Part shown: in pieces, positions 17,234-26,672 of the stretch
Numbering within the stretch: position 1 is the stretch's first letter
How the letters are laid out: each line of letters starts with the position of its first letter
Source: CAXBCP01 sp963974055
GTDB lineage: Bacteria > Pseudomonadota > Alphaproteobacteria > MPNO01 > UBA830
Assembly: GCA_963974055.1 (NCBI GenBank)
Contig: CAXBCP010000010.1
Span: forward strand, 62,001-126,000
DNA: 64,000 nucleotides
Reading direction: 5' to 3'
Position numbers and translations under genes: made by a program
The notes under the pieces: generated by a model
What the model was told of the DNA's origin: nothing
Database searches by the model: none
The model's input: the letters and a program-made list of their open reading frames with translations, nothing else

Positions 17234-18660
17234 TCCGGGACGGGGCGGTCAGGGTCGGGGCCGGCGACGTGCAGGCGGCCCTGTTCGCGCATGTTCCTGC
17301 ACAGCGTCTCCCAGTGCGTGCCGTGGCCGCTGCAGATATCGACCAGCGCCTCGGTGACGCCCGCCTCCATCCGCTTGTGCCCGCAGATATAAAGGTGGGT
17401 CCAGTCGGCTTCGCCGATGACTGCGCCGTCGGGGGCGATATGGGCTTCCGCGAAGATGCCGATGCGGCGGTGAAACGATTTGTGCGGCAGCGCGAGCCGG
17501 AAGTCGGTGCCGCCCTTCTCCAGTATCCTGTTCTAGCGGTCCACGCCCTTTGCGCAGTCGACGATGTAATCGTCGCGCAGGCGTTCGTTCAGCGCGGTCA
17601 ATGCCGGGACGTCGCGTCCGATGATGTTGTCGCCGTCGAGATCCGGCACGGTATACAGGGACGACTGCAATTGATGATCGTCGTCGATACCGGTTTCCTC
17701 GAACCGGCCTTTCAGACCTTCGGCGTACAAATTGGCCGCATTGGTCGAAATCTGGGAACCGTACAGGTCCAGCGTCACGCTGAAATGAAAGTTCAGGTAT
17801 TTCTGGATCGTCGGCAGATCTATTGCGCCGGCATTGCGGACTTTGTCGGGGTCGCTGGACCCGATTTCCTTCATCACCTCGCAGGTGCGTTGCAGGATGC
17901 GGCCGATGCCGGCTTCGCCCACGAACAAATGATGGGCCTCCTCCGTCAGCATGAACTTGCAGGTTCGCGACAGGGGATCGAAGCCGGATTCCGCCAATGC
18001 CGCGAGCTGGTACTTGCCGTCGCGGTCGGTAAGGAACGTGAACATGAAGAACGACAGCCAGTCGGGCGTCTTTTCGTTGAACGCCCCCAGGATGCGGGGG
18101 TGATCCGGATCCCCGGACCGGCGTTCGAGCATGGCTTCGGCCTCCTCGCGGCCATCGCGTCCAAAATAATTGTGGAGCAGGTACACCATCGCCCATAAAT
18201 GGCGGCCTTCTTCGACATTGACCTGGAACAGGTTGCGCAGATCGTAGAGCGACGGGCAGGTCAGTCCGAGATGGCGTTGTTGTTCGACCGATGCCGGCTC
18301 CGTGTCGCCCTGGGTGACGATGATCCGGCGCAGCGTGCTGCGATATTCGCCGGGCACGCCCTGTCATGCAGGCTCACCCTTGTGATCGCCGAAACTTATT
18401 CGCCGGGCGGCCTCCGGCGGCGTCAGGAAAATTCCCCAGCGATAGTCGGGCAATTTGACATAGCCGAACTGTGCCCATCCCTTCGGATCGACACTGACTG
18501 CGGTCCGCAGATAGACGTCCATGTCGGTGCTGTTTTCGGGGCCCATATCGCGCCACCAGTCGAGATAATGCGGCTGCCAGGCTTCCAGCGCGCGCTGAAG
18601 GCGCCGGTTCTCGCTGATGTCCACGTTGTTCGGAATGGGCTCGTTGTAATTGATCGACAT
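17234..18660 (-). pseudogene. boxB: Decayed benzoyl-CoA 2,3-epoxidase: boxB with two nonsense codons fused to a boxA 3' end
   Basis: From the ATG at 18660 a single frame reads as BoxB, the di-iron subunit that epoxidises benzoyl-CoA: RRLQRALEAWQPHYLDWW, then TQGDTEPASVEQQRHLGL, EEGRH and LTEEAHHLF, which hold the iron ligands. The frame is broken by TGA at codon 99 (18366-18364) and TAG at codon 376 (17535-17533); in both places BoxB relatives, as I recall them, carry Trp (GEPA-stop-QGVPGEYR and GVDR-stop-NRIL). After ADW near 17401 the sequence changes to THLYICGHKRMEAGV, the C-terminus of BoxA, the reductase subunit, so an internal deletion has joined the two genes. The frame then runs into the end of the stress protein gene. 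An FNR box still lies upstream. Confidence 0.85.
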
Positions 18661-18729
18661 ATTACGTTTCTCCCGAAGGATACTATCCAGTCCGTATGTA
18701 AAGTCTGGGAACAGAATCCGTTGGCAACT

Positions 18730-18743
18730 TTGATCTGGATCAA
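18730..18743. promoter_or_regulatory. FNR/FixK-type site between boxB remnant and DUF2189 gene
   Basis: TTGATCTGGATCAA matches all ten specified bases. It is centred about 77 bases before the boxB remnant (start 18660, minus) and about 100 bases before the DUF2189 gene (start 18836, plus), so it could serve either direction. Confidence 0.82.
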
Positions 18744-18835
18744 TAATCTGGAACGAGCACCGTTTTACCGTACGGTATTACGCCGAATGGCGAATTTCAG
18801 CGATGTCGAAGCCGTCATGGTGGGGGAAGCCGGAT

Positions 18836-19609
18836 ATGGACACCTATACGATCGCGGATATATCGGTCAGGCGGATCGGTTTCGACGATGTCTGGCAATG
18901 GATCGCCCGCGGCTGGACCGATCTGTGGACCCGGCCGGCCCTCAGCCTTGGATACGGATTGCTCGTAACCCTGCTGAGCTATGCCCTGATCGGGTGTCTC
19001 TATTATTTCGATCTTGTCTATCTGGTTTTGCCGCTGGCGGCCGCGTTCATGTTTGGCGGCCCGTTACTGGCGGTAGGGCTTTATGAAATGAGCCGCCGTA
19101 TCGACGAGGGCGCTTCGTTCGCACCGCGGGATATCGTGGGTGCGGTGCGACGTGCGCCGCTTCATCTCGCTTATATGGGGCTCATGCTGATGCTGTTTGC
19201 CCTCCTCTGGGTCCGCATCGCGACCCTGATGTTCGCCCTGTTTTTCGGCTCCAGCATGCCGCCGCTGCTCGATATCTTCGGGTCTCTTTTCCTGACCGTG
19301 CAGGGGGTGGTCTTTCTGACCGTCGGCACAGCCACCGGCGCGTTGCTGGCGTTCGCCGCCTATTCCATTTCCGTCGTTTCGATACCGATGATCGTCGACC
19401 GCAATGTCGATGTCATGACGGCGACGATCGCCAGTCTGATCGCCATCCGCGACAATTTCCTGCCCATGGTTCTCTGGGGCTGGCTGGTCGCGATGATGAC
19501 CGCGGTCGCTATCGCGCTCGGGTTTGCAGGTCTGATTGTCATCTTTCCGCTAATCGGGCATGCCAGCTGGCATTGTTACCGCGATGTGCTCGGCGACCCC
19601 AAAGCCTGA
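18836..19609 (+). CDS. DUF2189 integral membrane protein
   Basis: The 257-residue product begins MDTYTIADISVRRIGFDDVW and has about six hydrophobic helices, in the manner of DUF2189 proteins, which often lie beside cytochrome oxidase or respiratory genes; their function is unknown. I chose the ATG at 18836 because a GGGGGA ribosome-binding site precedes it by nine bases; an in-frame ATG at 18803 would add 11 residues. A perfect FNR box lies 100 bases upstream, so expression is probably raised at low oxygen. Confidence 0.8.
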   Translation: MDTYTIADISVRRIGFDDVWQWIARGWTDLWTRPALSLGYGLLVTLLSYALIGCLYYFDLVYLVLPLAAAFMFGGPLLAVGLYEMSRRIDEGASFAPRDIVGAVRRAPLHLAYMGLMLMLFALLWVRIATLMFALFFGSSMPPLLDIFGSLFLTVQGVVFLTVGTATGALLAFAAYSISVVSIPMIVDRNVDVMTATIASLIAIRDNFLPMVLWGWLVAMMTAVAIALGFAGLIVIFPLIGHASWHCYRDVLGDPKA

Positions 19610-19707
19610 TCAGCCGGCGGATTGCGACGGTAATGCCGTCTTAACGTTAATCATGGATTAACGGCCGGCATGGCATTGTACGCTTCAATTTGAAATTGAG
19701 GCGCAGC

Positions 19708-20466
19708 ATGCCGGACACTGCACATACCAATCACATAACGACCGCGTTCTACGGGCTCGCGGATCCCAACATGTTCTACAAGGGCATCCAGACGGCGATA
19801 AACCAGGTTTCGTCGCAAGGCCTGTTTACCGGGGACAACCTGTTCACCTTCGGGCGGAATCTCAGTTTCCTTGAAGACGCGAAGTTCATGGAAGCGTTCG
19901 AAAAGCACACGGAAACGGTAATCGAAAAATCAATCCTCTGGCGCAGCTACATTCTGTCCTGGGCGGTGAAACGGGCGATGAACCTTCCGGGCGATTTTGC
20001 CGAATGCGGGTGTTACCGCGGTATCTCTGCGCGCATTCTCTGCGACTACGTGGATTTCGGCGCCAGCGACAAAACTTTCTACCTGTACGACCTGTTCGAG
20101 CATGACGAGGATATGTCCCATCATGCGATGCCGGCGCATTCCACCGATCTGTATGAAGAAGTCTGCGCCCGGTTCGCCGACATGCCGAACGTCAAGGTTA
20201 CCCAGGGGGCCGTTCCCGCCAGCCTCGACCAGCTCGAACCCCCCGGCGACATCGCGTTTCTGCACATCGATATGAACAATGCCGAGGCCGAAGTCGGCGC
20301 GCTGGAGCGTCTTTTCGACAAAGTTGTGACCGGCGCCGTTATCGTTCTCGACGACTACGGGTGGGCCGCCTATCGGGACCAGAAAGACGGCGAGGACGAC
20401 TTCTTCGCAAAACAGGGTCTGCAGGTCCTCGAACTGCCGACCGGCCAGGGGCTCGTTCTGAAATAA
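19708..20466 (+). CDS. TylF/MycF-like SAM-dependent methyltransferase
   Basis: The 252-residue protein has the class I methyltransferase features of the TylF family: the SAM loop GDFAECGCYRGISARIL, the helical insert, the acidic motif FLHIDMNNAEAEVGALE and the metal-binding DD in VIVLDDYGW. TylF enzymes O-methylate sugar hydroxyls on macrolides; close bacterial relatives act on unknown sugars or glycans, so the substrate is open. The ATG at 19708 follows GAGG; a TTG at 19690 is an upstream alternative. It converges with ccoS 24 bases away and no sugar pathway adjoins it. Confidence 0.82.
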   Translation: MPDTAHTNHITTAFYGLADPNMFYKGIQTAINQVSSQGLFTGDNLFTFGRNLSFLEDAKFMEAFEKHTETVIEKSILWRSYILSWAVKRAMNLPGDFAECGCYRGISARILCDYVDFGASDKTFYLYDLFEHDEDMSHHAMPAHSTDLYEEVCARFADMPNVKVTQGAVPASLDQLEPPGDIAFLHIDMNNAEAEVGALERLFDKVVTGAVIVLDDYGWAAYRDQKDGEDDFFAKQGLQVLELPTGQGLVLK

Positions 20467-20490
20467 GCGTCTGAAGCAGGCAGCGCAAAA

Positions 20491-20685
20491 TCACCCCGTC
20501 GGCGGCGGCGGCTCGCGGGGGTCACCCGCAGTTTCCTCGTCGCCGTCATCGAGGATACGGACGGCAGCGCCGTCGAGGTCCTCGAACTGACCGCTGCGAA
20601 GCGCCCATATAAAAGCGGCAAGCCCGGCAAAGCCCAGGATCAGGGCTGCCGGAATCAGCAACAGCAATATGTTCACCGCAGACAC
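20491..20685 (-). CDS. ccoS: cbb3 oxidase assembly protein CcoS
   Basis: The 64-residue protein has one N-terminal transmembrane helix (NILLLLIPAALILGFAGLAA), the FIWALRSGQFEDLDG motif that marks CcoS, and a variable acidic, Pro-rich tail. CcoS is needed to insert haem and copper into CcoN. The start overlaps the ccoI stop by 13 bases; it is the last gene of the cco cluster. Confidence 0.94.
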   Translation of the reverse strand: MSAVNILLLLIPAALILGFAGLAAFIWALRSGQFEDLDGAAVRILDDGDEETAGDPREPPPPTG

Positions 20686-22898
20686 CTGAATTTCATGCGC
20701 GCCAGCCGAAGGGCGTTGAGCGTAACCAGTATCGAGGACGTCGACATCGCCACGGCGGCGATCAGCGGCGTTACATAGCCGGCGATCGCCAGCGGCACCG
20801 CAAGGGCATTGTACCCCGCCGCGAGCCCGAAATTCGCGGTCACCATCCGCCGCGACCGGCGGGCGACCATGATCGCAATTCCCAGGGGCTCGAGCAGGTC
20901 CGACTGAAACACGAAATCCGCGGCTGTCTGAGAGATATCCGCACCCGATGCCGGCGATGCCGACACGAACGCCGCCGCCAGGGACGGCGCATCGTTCAGC
21001 CCGTCGCCGATCATCAGCACTTTGCGCCCCTGTGCTTCCAGTTCGGCAAGGCGCCCGACCTTCCCGTCGGGGCGGATGTCGGCACGGTACGTGTCGATCC
21101 CAAGCTCCCTCGCGACCTGCGCCACAACGTCCGCACGGTCGCCGGACAGAAGCTCCACTGCATAGCCCTGATCTTTAAGCCAGTTCACGAACGCCCGGCT
21201 GTCGGGGCGCAAACTGTCCGCAAACGTAAACCGGACGGGATGTCGTCCGGGCCGGCACAGCCAGAGTTCGGTTCCGCTGTCCGGAACCGGCGATTCAACG
21301 CCGCAGAAGACGCGATTGCCGAGCCTGATTTCGTCGGCACCGATGCCCGCGCGGAGTCCCATCCCCGGCGTTTCCACGGTATCGGCGCGTACCGCGACCG
21401 GTCCGGCGGCCCGCACAATCGCATTGCAGAGCGGATGACGGCTCGACACGGCGAACGATGCGGCAAGGCGAAGGTCTTCGGTATCTATTTCATCGAGATT
21501 GGTGATGCCGGGCCGACCCAGGGTCAGGGTGCCGGTCTTGTCGAGGACTACCGTGTCGATCGTCGCCAGCCGCTCCAGCGCATCCCCTGCCTTCAGGATG
21601 ACACCCGATTTCATCAGCAGGCCGCTGGCGACGACCTGGACGGCGGGCACCGCGAGGCCGAGCGCACAGGGGCAGGTAATGATCAGGACGGCAACCGCGG
21701 TCAGCAACGCATCGTGGAAGGACACGCCGGCGATCAGCCACCACCCCGCAAGCGTTGCCAGCGCCAGAATATGCACCAGCGGCGCATAGAGCCGTGCGGC
21801 CCGGTCCGCCAGCCGAACATAGACCGACCGACCCTGTTCTGCGTTCTCCACCAATCGCACGATTTCGGCCAGGACCGTTTCGTCGCCGGTCGCCGACGCC
21901 TTGATCTGGATCGCGGCCCCCGTGTTGAGCGTGCCGGCGAAAACGCCGTCTCCCGGCGCGACGGGAACAGGCTCCGTCTCGCCGGTCAGAAGGCTGGAAT
22001 CGATCTGCGTTTCGCCCGTCATGACGGTGCCGTCCACCGGCACGCGGGCGCCGGTTGCGACCGATACGGTCATCCCTTTGACGACCGCCCGCGCGGGAAG
22101 CACCCGGCGCGTTCCGTCGGTGTCGATAACGATGGCGGGATGGGTGGCGAGCGCCGCCAGGTTTTCGGCGGTCGAACGCATCGCGCCCCGGGTGCGCATG
22201 TCGAGATATCTGCCGATCAGCAGAAAAAACAGCAGCATTACCGCAGCATCGAAATAGGCGTGCGGCCCGCCCGCGATTACCTCGAACAGACTGACCCCGG
22301 CGGTGACGACAACGGCGATGGAAATCGGCACGTCCATGTTGACCCGTCGTGCCGCGATGGCGCGAATGGCCGCCCGGAAGAACGGTCGTCCCGCATAGGC
22401 GATCGCCGGCAGGGCGACGAGCGCCGACACCCAGTGAAGCAGCCCCCGCGTGACGGCCTCCATGTCGGAAAAGGCGCCGGCCCAGACGGCCACCGACAAC
22501 AGCATCACATTGCTGCTGGCGAACCCGGCGACTGCGAGACAGCGCAGCAGGAACGCTTCTTCGTCCGCCCGCTGGCCGCGCAAGGCCGCCGGATCGAACG
22601 GTATGGCGGGATAGCCGAGCGCGCCCAGCCGGGCGATCAGGTCGCCGGGCCTTGCCTCGTTTGCCTTCCAGCTCAGCCGCATCCGGCGGGTCGACAGGTT
22701 GACGCGCGCATCGACGACGCCGGGCTGGCTATGCATGGCGGTTTCGACCGTCTTGATGCAGTGCCCGCAATGCACGCCGTCGACCAGCAGGTTCAGGGTC
22801 TCGATTCCACCGTGTTCGTGCTGAACATAGGCTGTGGGGTCGGCACTGAATTCGGTTTCGTCGATCCTGTCGGGGGAAATCCGGTCTACCGCATTCAT
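20673..22898 (-). CDS. ccoI: Copper-translocating P1B-type ATPase CcoI
   Basis: At 741 residues this is a copper-exporting P-type ATPase that feeds copper to the cbb3 oxidase. It has an N-terminal heavy-metal domain with GVHCGHC (Cys44, Cys47), eight membrane helices, the TGE phosphatase motif (SSLLTGETEPV), the metal-channel motif CPC (IITCPCALGLA), the phosphorylation motif DKTGTLT and the hinge motif GDGLNDAPSLA. The ATG at 22898 overlaps the ccoH stop (ATGA); the frame is open 25 codons upstream, inside ccoH, and that part is not used here. Confidence 0.95.
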   Translation of the reverse strand: MNAVDRISPDRIDETEFSADPTAYVQHEHGGIETLNLLVDGVHCGHCIKTVETAMHSQPGVVDARVNLSTRRMRLSWKANEARPGDLIARLGALGYPAIPFDPAALRGQRADEEAFLLRCLAVAGFASSNVMLLSVAVWAGAFSDMEAVTRGLLHWVSALVALPAIAYAGRPFFRAAIRAIAARRVNMDVPISIAVVVTAGVSLFEVIAGGPHAYFDAAVMLLFFLLIGRYLDMRTRGAMRSTAENLAALATHPAIVIDTDGTRRVLPARAVVKGMTVSVATGARVPVDGTVMTGETQIDSSLLTGETEPVPVAPGDGVFAGTLNTGAAIQIKASATGDETVLAEIVRLVENAEQGRSVYVRLADRAARLYAPLVHILALATLAGWWLIAGVSFHDALLTAVAVLIITCPCALGLAVPAVQVVASGLLMKSGVILKAGDALERLATIDTVVLDKTGTLTLGRPGITNLDEIDTEDLRLAASFAVSSRHPLCNAIVRAAGPVAVRADTVETPGMGLRAGIGADEIRLGNRVFCGVESPVPDSGTELWLCRPGRHPVRFTFADSLRPDSRAFVNWLKDQGYAVELLSGDRADVVAQVARELGIDTYRADIRPDGKVGRLAELEAQGRKVLMIGDGLNDAPSLAAAFVSASPASGADISQTAADFVFQSDLLEPLGIAIMVARRSRRMVTANFGLAAGYNALAVPLAIAGYVTPLIAAVAMSTSSILVTLNALRLARMKFRCLR

Positions 22899-23395
22899 TC
22901 CGGCACCTGTACGGAATACTCGATGCGATAGGGCGGAAGACCTTCTTCCATGGCCGTGAAAACGATCTCCCATCGTCCCGGCGGCAACGGCGGCCGGTCC
23001 GCGCGATAACGTCCCGTCTCGATTTCGCGCAGGACGAGTTCCGTATCGCCGCGGTCGTGTACGGGCCGCCGCGCAACGGCGTTTATGCGCAGCCCGGAGA
23101 CCGGGCGCGCCGATTTATCCGTCAGCCGGATTTCCATTACGCCGCGATCGGCGCTGATTTCGGATTTCCAGCCGCGCGCGCGCTGGCGGTCGGCGCGGTC
23201 CAGTTCCCGGTTGAAGTGCAGTCCCTTGCGATAGGCATCGGTCGACGTGACACCGGGATGCGTCTGGAGCGACACAAACAGGAACACGCCGTTCACCGCG
23301 AAAATCACGGCAAAGAAGGCGATAAGAAAGACGAGCACGTGCCGCCCGGTCAGGGGCGGGCGCAGGAGGCTGAGGGGCCAGAACCAGATGTTCAT
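22895..23395 (-). CDS. ccoH: cbb3 oxidase assembly protein CcoH/FixH
   Basis: The 166-residue protein has one N-terminal membrane helix (HVLVFLIAFFAVIFAVNGVF) and a periplasmic beta-sandwich domain ending in GRWEIVF. CcoH (FixH) binds CcoN and CcoP during assembly. The motif TSTDAYRKGLHFNREL follows the helix as in FixH. It overlaps ccoG and ccoI by four bases at each end. Confidence 0.93.
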   Translation of the reverse strand: MNIWFWPLSLLRPPLTGRHVLVFLIAFFAVIFAVNGVFLFVSLQTHPGVTSTDAYRKGLHFNRELDRADRQRARGWKSEISADRGVMEIRLTDKSARPVSGLRINAVARRPVHDRGDTELVLREIETGRYRADRPPLPPGRWEIVFTAMEEGLPPYRIEYSVQVPE

Positions 23396-24864
23396 CTCGC
23401 CCTCCGGAAAGTCGTCGCGCGATGGAAAACGACGTCGCTCGCCGTTTCCCTGACCGTCATGGAGAAGTCGGCGACGGGGGAACCGGTTCCCGGCGCGGTT
23501 ACATGAACACGCAGGCTCCGCAAGCGGTCCGCATCGACCGTGACGGAAAGGCCGGGCTGGCCCACGATGGACAGGGTCGCGTCGTTGAGCCCTTCGGCGG
23601 ATAGGGCGTAGGTGCGGGGCACGCGCTGTTTGTTGAGAATCTTGACCGTGTAGCCGTTGCGGATGCTGCCATCGCTCAGCTTGACGAAAAGCGGATTGCG
23701 GTCGCGCAGGACCGTCAGCTCGGTATCGGCGCGCGATGCCAGTGCGACGAGCATCACAGTGCCGACCACGGCGATGAGAATCGCATAAATAATCGTCCGC
23801 GGCCGGAACAGTTTCGGCCGCGATGCCGCGCCCGCCGTTTGCGTCTGCAGACCTGCGACCGTGTCATAGGCGATCAGCCCGCGCGGCCGGCCGACTTTTT
23901 CCATGATGTCGTCGCAGGCGTCGATGCACAGCGCGCAGTTGATGCATTCGAGCTGTTCGCCGTCGCGGATGTCGATCCCCATCGGGCAGACGGCAACGCA
24001 GGAATTGCAGTCCACGCAATCGCCGCGGCCGTCCCAGGGCTCGTTTTTCTTGTGCGATCCGCGCGGCTCGCCCCGCCATTTGCGATAGGTTACCAGCAGC
24101 GAATGCTCGTCCAGCATCGCGCCCTGGATGCGCGGCCACGGGCACATATAGGTGCAGACCTGTTCCCGCGCATGCCCGGCCAGCATGTAGGTGGTAAAGG
24201 TCAGCACGCCGATGAAAATGTAGGATACAAGAGGCGCATCGAACCGGACCAGTTGCGCGGCCAGGGTCGGTGCGTCGGCGAAATAGAATACCCAGGCGCC
24301 GCCCGTACAGACGGCGATGATCAGCCATGCTGCATGTTTAAGGGCGCGTTTTCGAATTTTCGCCGCCGACCACGGCGCATCGTTAAGGCGCATACGGGCG
24401 TTGCGGTCGCCCTCTATCAGTCGTTCGACCAAGATGAACAGATCCGTCCAGACCGTCTGCGGGCAGGTATATCCGCACCAGACGCGCCCGGCGATGCTTG
24501 TTATCAGGAACAGCGACAGCGCTGCCAGGATCAGCAAACCCGTGACGAAGTATATTTCCTGCGGCCAGATTTCGATGAAAAAGAAATAAAAACGCTGGGT
24601 AGGAAAATCGACCAGCACCGCCTGGTCCGGGGAATTGGGACCCCGGTCCCAGCGAACCCACGGCAGCAGGTAATAAATGCCAAGCGTCACCGCGAGGATG
24701 CCCCATTTCAGTTTGCGGAACGGCCCGGACGCCTTGCGCGGAAATATTTTTTTCCGCTTTTCGTAAAGCGGCCGGTTTGCCGAAGCATTAACCGCCTCGA
24801 CGTCGATGCGCTCTACGCCCGGTGCGTTCGGGGCGGTGGTGTCGCCGGTGTCGTTGGGGGGCAT
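23392..24864 (-). CDS. ccoG: cbb3 oxidase accessory protein CcoG (FixG)
   Basis: The 490-residue membrane protein has four to five transmembrane helices, a polyferredoxin region with two Cys clusters (CNSCVAVCPMGID and CINCALCIDACD) plus a membrane-side CGYTCPQT, and a C-terminal Ig-like domain. CcoG is proposed to reduce Cu(II) to Cu(I) for the oxidase. It follows ccoP by 15 bases and overlaps ccoH by four. Confidence 0.95.
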   Translation of the reverse strand: MPPNDTGDTTAPNAPGVERIDVEAVNASANRPLYEKRKKIFPRKASGPFRKLKWGILAVTLGIYYLLPWVRWDRGPNSPDQAVLVDFPTQRFYFFFIEIWPQEIYFVTGLLILAALSLFLITSIAGRVWCGYTCPQTVWTDLFILVERLIEGDRNARMRLNDAPWSAAKIRKRALKHAAWLIIAVCTGGAWVFYFADAPTLAAQLVRFDAPLVSYIFIGVLTFTTYMLAGHAREQVCTYMCPWPRIQGAMLDEHSLLVTYRKWRGEPRGSHKKNEPWDGRGDCVDCNSCVAVCPMGIDIRDGEQLECINCALCIDACDDIMEKVGRPRGLIAYDTVAGLQTQTAGAASRPKLFRPRTIIYAILIAVVGTVMLVALASRADTELTVLRDRNPLFVKLSDGSIRNGYTVKILNKQRVPRTYALSAEGLNDATLSIVGQPGLSVTVDADRLRSLRVHVTAPGTGSPVADFSMTVRETASDVVFHRATTFRRAR

Positions 24865-24879
24865 CCTCTCCGCGGGCGG

Positions 24880-25764
24880 TTACTGCCCGCCTCCGAGCGA
24901 ATGAACGAAGATCGTCAATTGCTTGATCGTCTCCGGTGTCAGGCGGTCCTTCCAGGCCGGCATGACGCCGCGGCGGCTATTGTGGACAGTGTGCCGGATC
25001 GATGCCCGGTCGCCGCCAAAGAGCCAGATGCCGTCGGTCAGGTTGGGGGCGCCGAATTCCTGGTTTCCCTTGCCGTCCTTGCCGTGGCATATCGCGCATT
25101 GCTCCGCGAACACGGCAGCGCCGCGTTTTGCCGCTTCCGGGTTCGCGGCGCGGCCCGACAGCGAGACGACATATTCGACGACATTGGCGACCTGGGCGGG
25201 TTCGAGAAGTTCGTCGCGTCCGAAGGCGGGCATTTCGCTGACTCGCGCATCGTCGTCACCGTTCCGGACGCCGTGCCGGATCGTGTAGGAAATCTGTTCC
25301 AGCTTTCCGCCCCACATCCAGGCGTCGTCATTCAGGTTCGGATACCCTTTCGAGCCCTGCGCGCCTGAGCCATGGCACTGCGAGCAGTTGACGGCGAAGG
25401 CCGACCGCCCGCCTGCCATAGAGAACGAGAGGAGTTCGGGGTCGTTCCGGATTTCCGCCAGGGACTTCGCGGCGATTCGCTCCAGGTAAACCGACTGGGC
25501 ATCGCGGTTCTGCGCGATCTTCTTTTCGACGACAGCGCGCTGCGAATAGCCGATGACGCCGGTCGTATAGCCGCTGATCGTCGGCCATGCGGGCATGACC
25601 ACCCAATAGGCAATCGCCCACAGGATGCAGGCATACCAGGTCCACAGCCACCAGCGCGGCAGCGGGTTGTCGAGCTCGCGGATGCCGTCCCATTCGTGTC
25701 CGGTCGTGCCCGCCGGCGCGGTATCGCCGCTAGAGGACGGCGTGTTGTTGTCTGCTGCCGCCAT
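24880..25764 (-). CDS. ccoP: cbb3 oxidase dihaem cytochrome c subunit CcoP
   Basis: The 294-residue subunit carries a membrane helix (about 38-60), then two class I cytochrome c domains with haem sites CSQCH (Cys127, Cys130, His131) and CAICH (Cys223, Cys226, His227). Axial methionines are likely in VSEMPAFG and GVMPAWKD. It passes electrons from soluble cytochrome c via CcoO to CcoN. It starts two bases after the ccoQ stop. Confidence 0.96.
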   Translation of the reverse strand: MAAADNNTPSSSGDTAPAGTTGHEWDGIRELDNPLPRWWLWTWYACILWAIAYWVVMPAWPTISGYTTGVIGYSQRAVVEKKIAQNRDAQSVYLERIAAKSLAEIRNDPELLSFSMAGGRSAFAVNCSQCHGSGAQGSKGYPNLNDDAWMWGGKLEQISYTIRHGVRNGDDDARVSEMPAFGRDELLEPAQVANVVEYVVSLSGRAANPEAAKRGAAVFAEQCAICHGKDGKGNQEFGAPNLTDGIWLFGGDRASIRHTVHNSRRGVMPAWKDRLTPETIKQLTIFVHSLGGGQ

Positions 25765-25766
25765 CC

Positions 25767-25916
25767 TCAGTCCTCCTTGAGCGGGATATGCGCCGCATCG
25801 TCGAACTTGTCGCGGTTGCGCGGCCAGAGCGCATAGACCAGGGCGCCGACGAACATCACGACGAGACCGATAAGGCCCCAGGTCGCGGCGAATACACGTG
25901 CGGTTTCATAATCCAT
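25767..25916 (-). CDS. ccoQ: cbb3 oxidase small subunit CcoQ
   Basis: Reading the minus strand from the ATG at 25916 gives a 49-residue protein, MDYETARVFAATWGLIG onward, with one transmembrane helix (LIGLVVMFVGALVYALWP) and a polar tail NRDKFDDAAHIPLKED. Size, topology and place between ccoO and ccoP identify it as CcoQ, which stabilises the oxidase complex. It lies nine bases after ccoO and two before ccoP. Confidence 0.92.
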   Translation of the reverse strand: MDYETARVFAATWGLIGLVVMFVGALVYALWPRNRDKFDDAAHIPLKED

Positions 25917-25925
25917 CGGGCTTCC

Positions 25926-26660
25926 TCAACGCAGGTTGTCGCCGTCGGCGCGGTATGATTTGAAGTCGACTAGCGTTCCCAGCATCTGCAGATACGCGAT
26001 CAACGCGTCCATTTCGGTCACCGATTTCGGATTGCCGTCGAAATCGCGGACCTGCGCTTTCGGGTATCGCTTCATCAGCGCATCGATGCCATCGGCATCC
26101 GGGTTGGCCTGCGCGGCGGCGTCCCTGGCGGCATTGGCGATCATGTCCGTATCGTAGGGAACGCCGACTGTCGCATTCGCCTTCAGGTGTTCCGCAATGT
26201 CATTCAGCCGGGCCGGACGTTCCGCGAGAAACGGATAGCCTGGCATGATCGATTCGGGGACCACGCTGGTCGGCTTGGTCAGGTGTTCGCGGTGCCAGTC
26301 GTCGGAATAGCGGCCGCCGACCCGGGCGAGGTCCGGACCGGTCCGTTTCGATCCCCACTGGAACGGGTGGTCGAACTTGCTCTCTGCGGCGAGGCTGTAA
26401 TGACCGTAGCGGTCGACTTCGTCGCGCAGCGCCCGGATCATCTGCGAATGACAGTTGTAGCAGCCTTCGCGGATATAGATGTTGCGGCCTGCAAGCTCCA
26501 GCGGCGTGTACGGACGTACGCCGCGCACGGTCTCGATCGTGCTTTTGAGGTAGTACAGCGGCACGATCTCGACCAGTCCGCCGATCGAGACCACCAGCAG
26601 GGTCAGGATCACCATCAGGATTGAATTCTTCTCGATCGTCGAATGACGGAATTTAGCCAT
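25926..26660 (-). CDS. ccoO: cbb3 oxidase monohaem cytochrome c subunit CcoO
   Basis: The 244-residue subunit has an N-terminal membrane anchor (about 13-38) and one haem c site CYNCH (Cys67, Cys70, His71) in the CcoO signature EGCYNCHSQMIR; the axial Met is probably in ESIMPGYPFL. It starts 12 bases after ccoN and is membrane-bound with its haem in the periplasm. Confidence 0.96.
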   Translation of the reverse strand: MAKFRHSTIEKNSILMVILTLLVVSIGGLVEIVPLYYLKSTIETVRGVRPYTPLELAGRNIYIREGCYNCHSQMIRALRDEVDRYGHYSLAAESKFDHPFQWGSKRTGPDLARVGGRYSDDWHREHLTKPTSVVPESIMPGYPFLAERPARLNDIAEHLKANATVGVPYDTDMIANAARDAAAQANPDADGIDALMKRYPKAQVRDFDGNPKSVTEMDALIAYLQMLGTLVDFKSYRADGDNLR

Positions 26661-26672
26661 TTCTGCCTCCCG

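Noticed and set aside
18364..18366. In-frame TGA in boxB as a selenocysteine codon, given selD in the window
   Set aside because: The expected residue there is Trp, not Cys or Sec, a second stop (TAG) follows, the gene is also fused to boxA, and no SECIS-like hairpin stands out after the codon.
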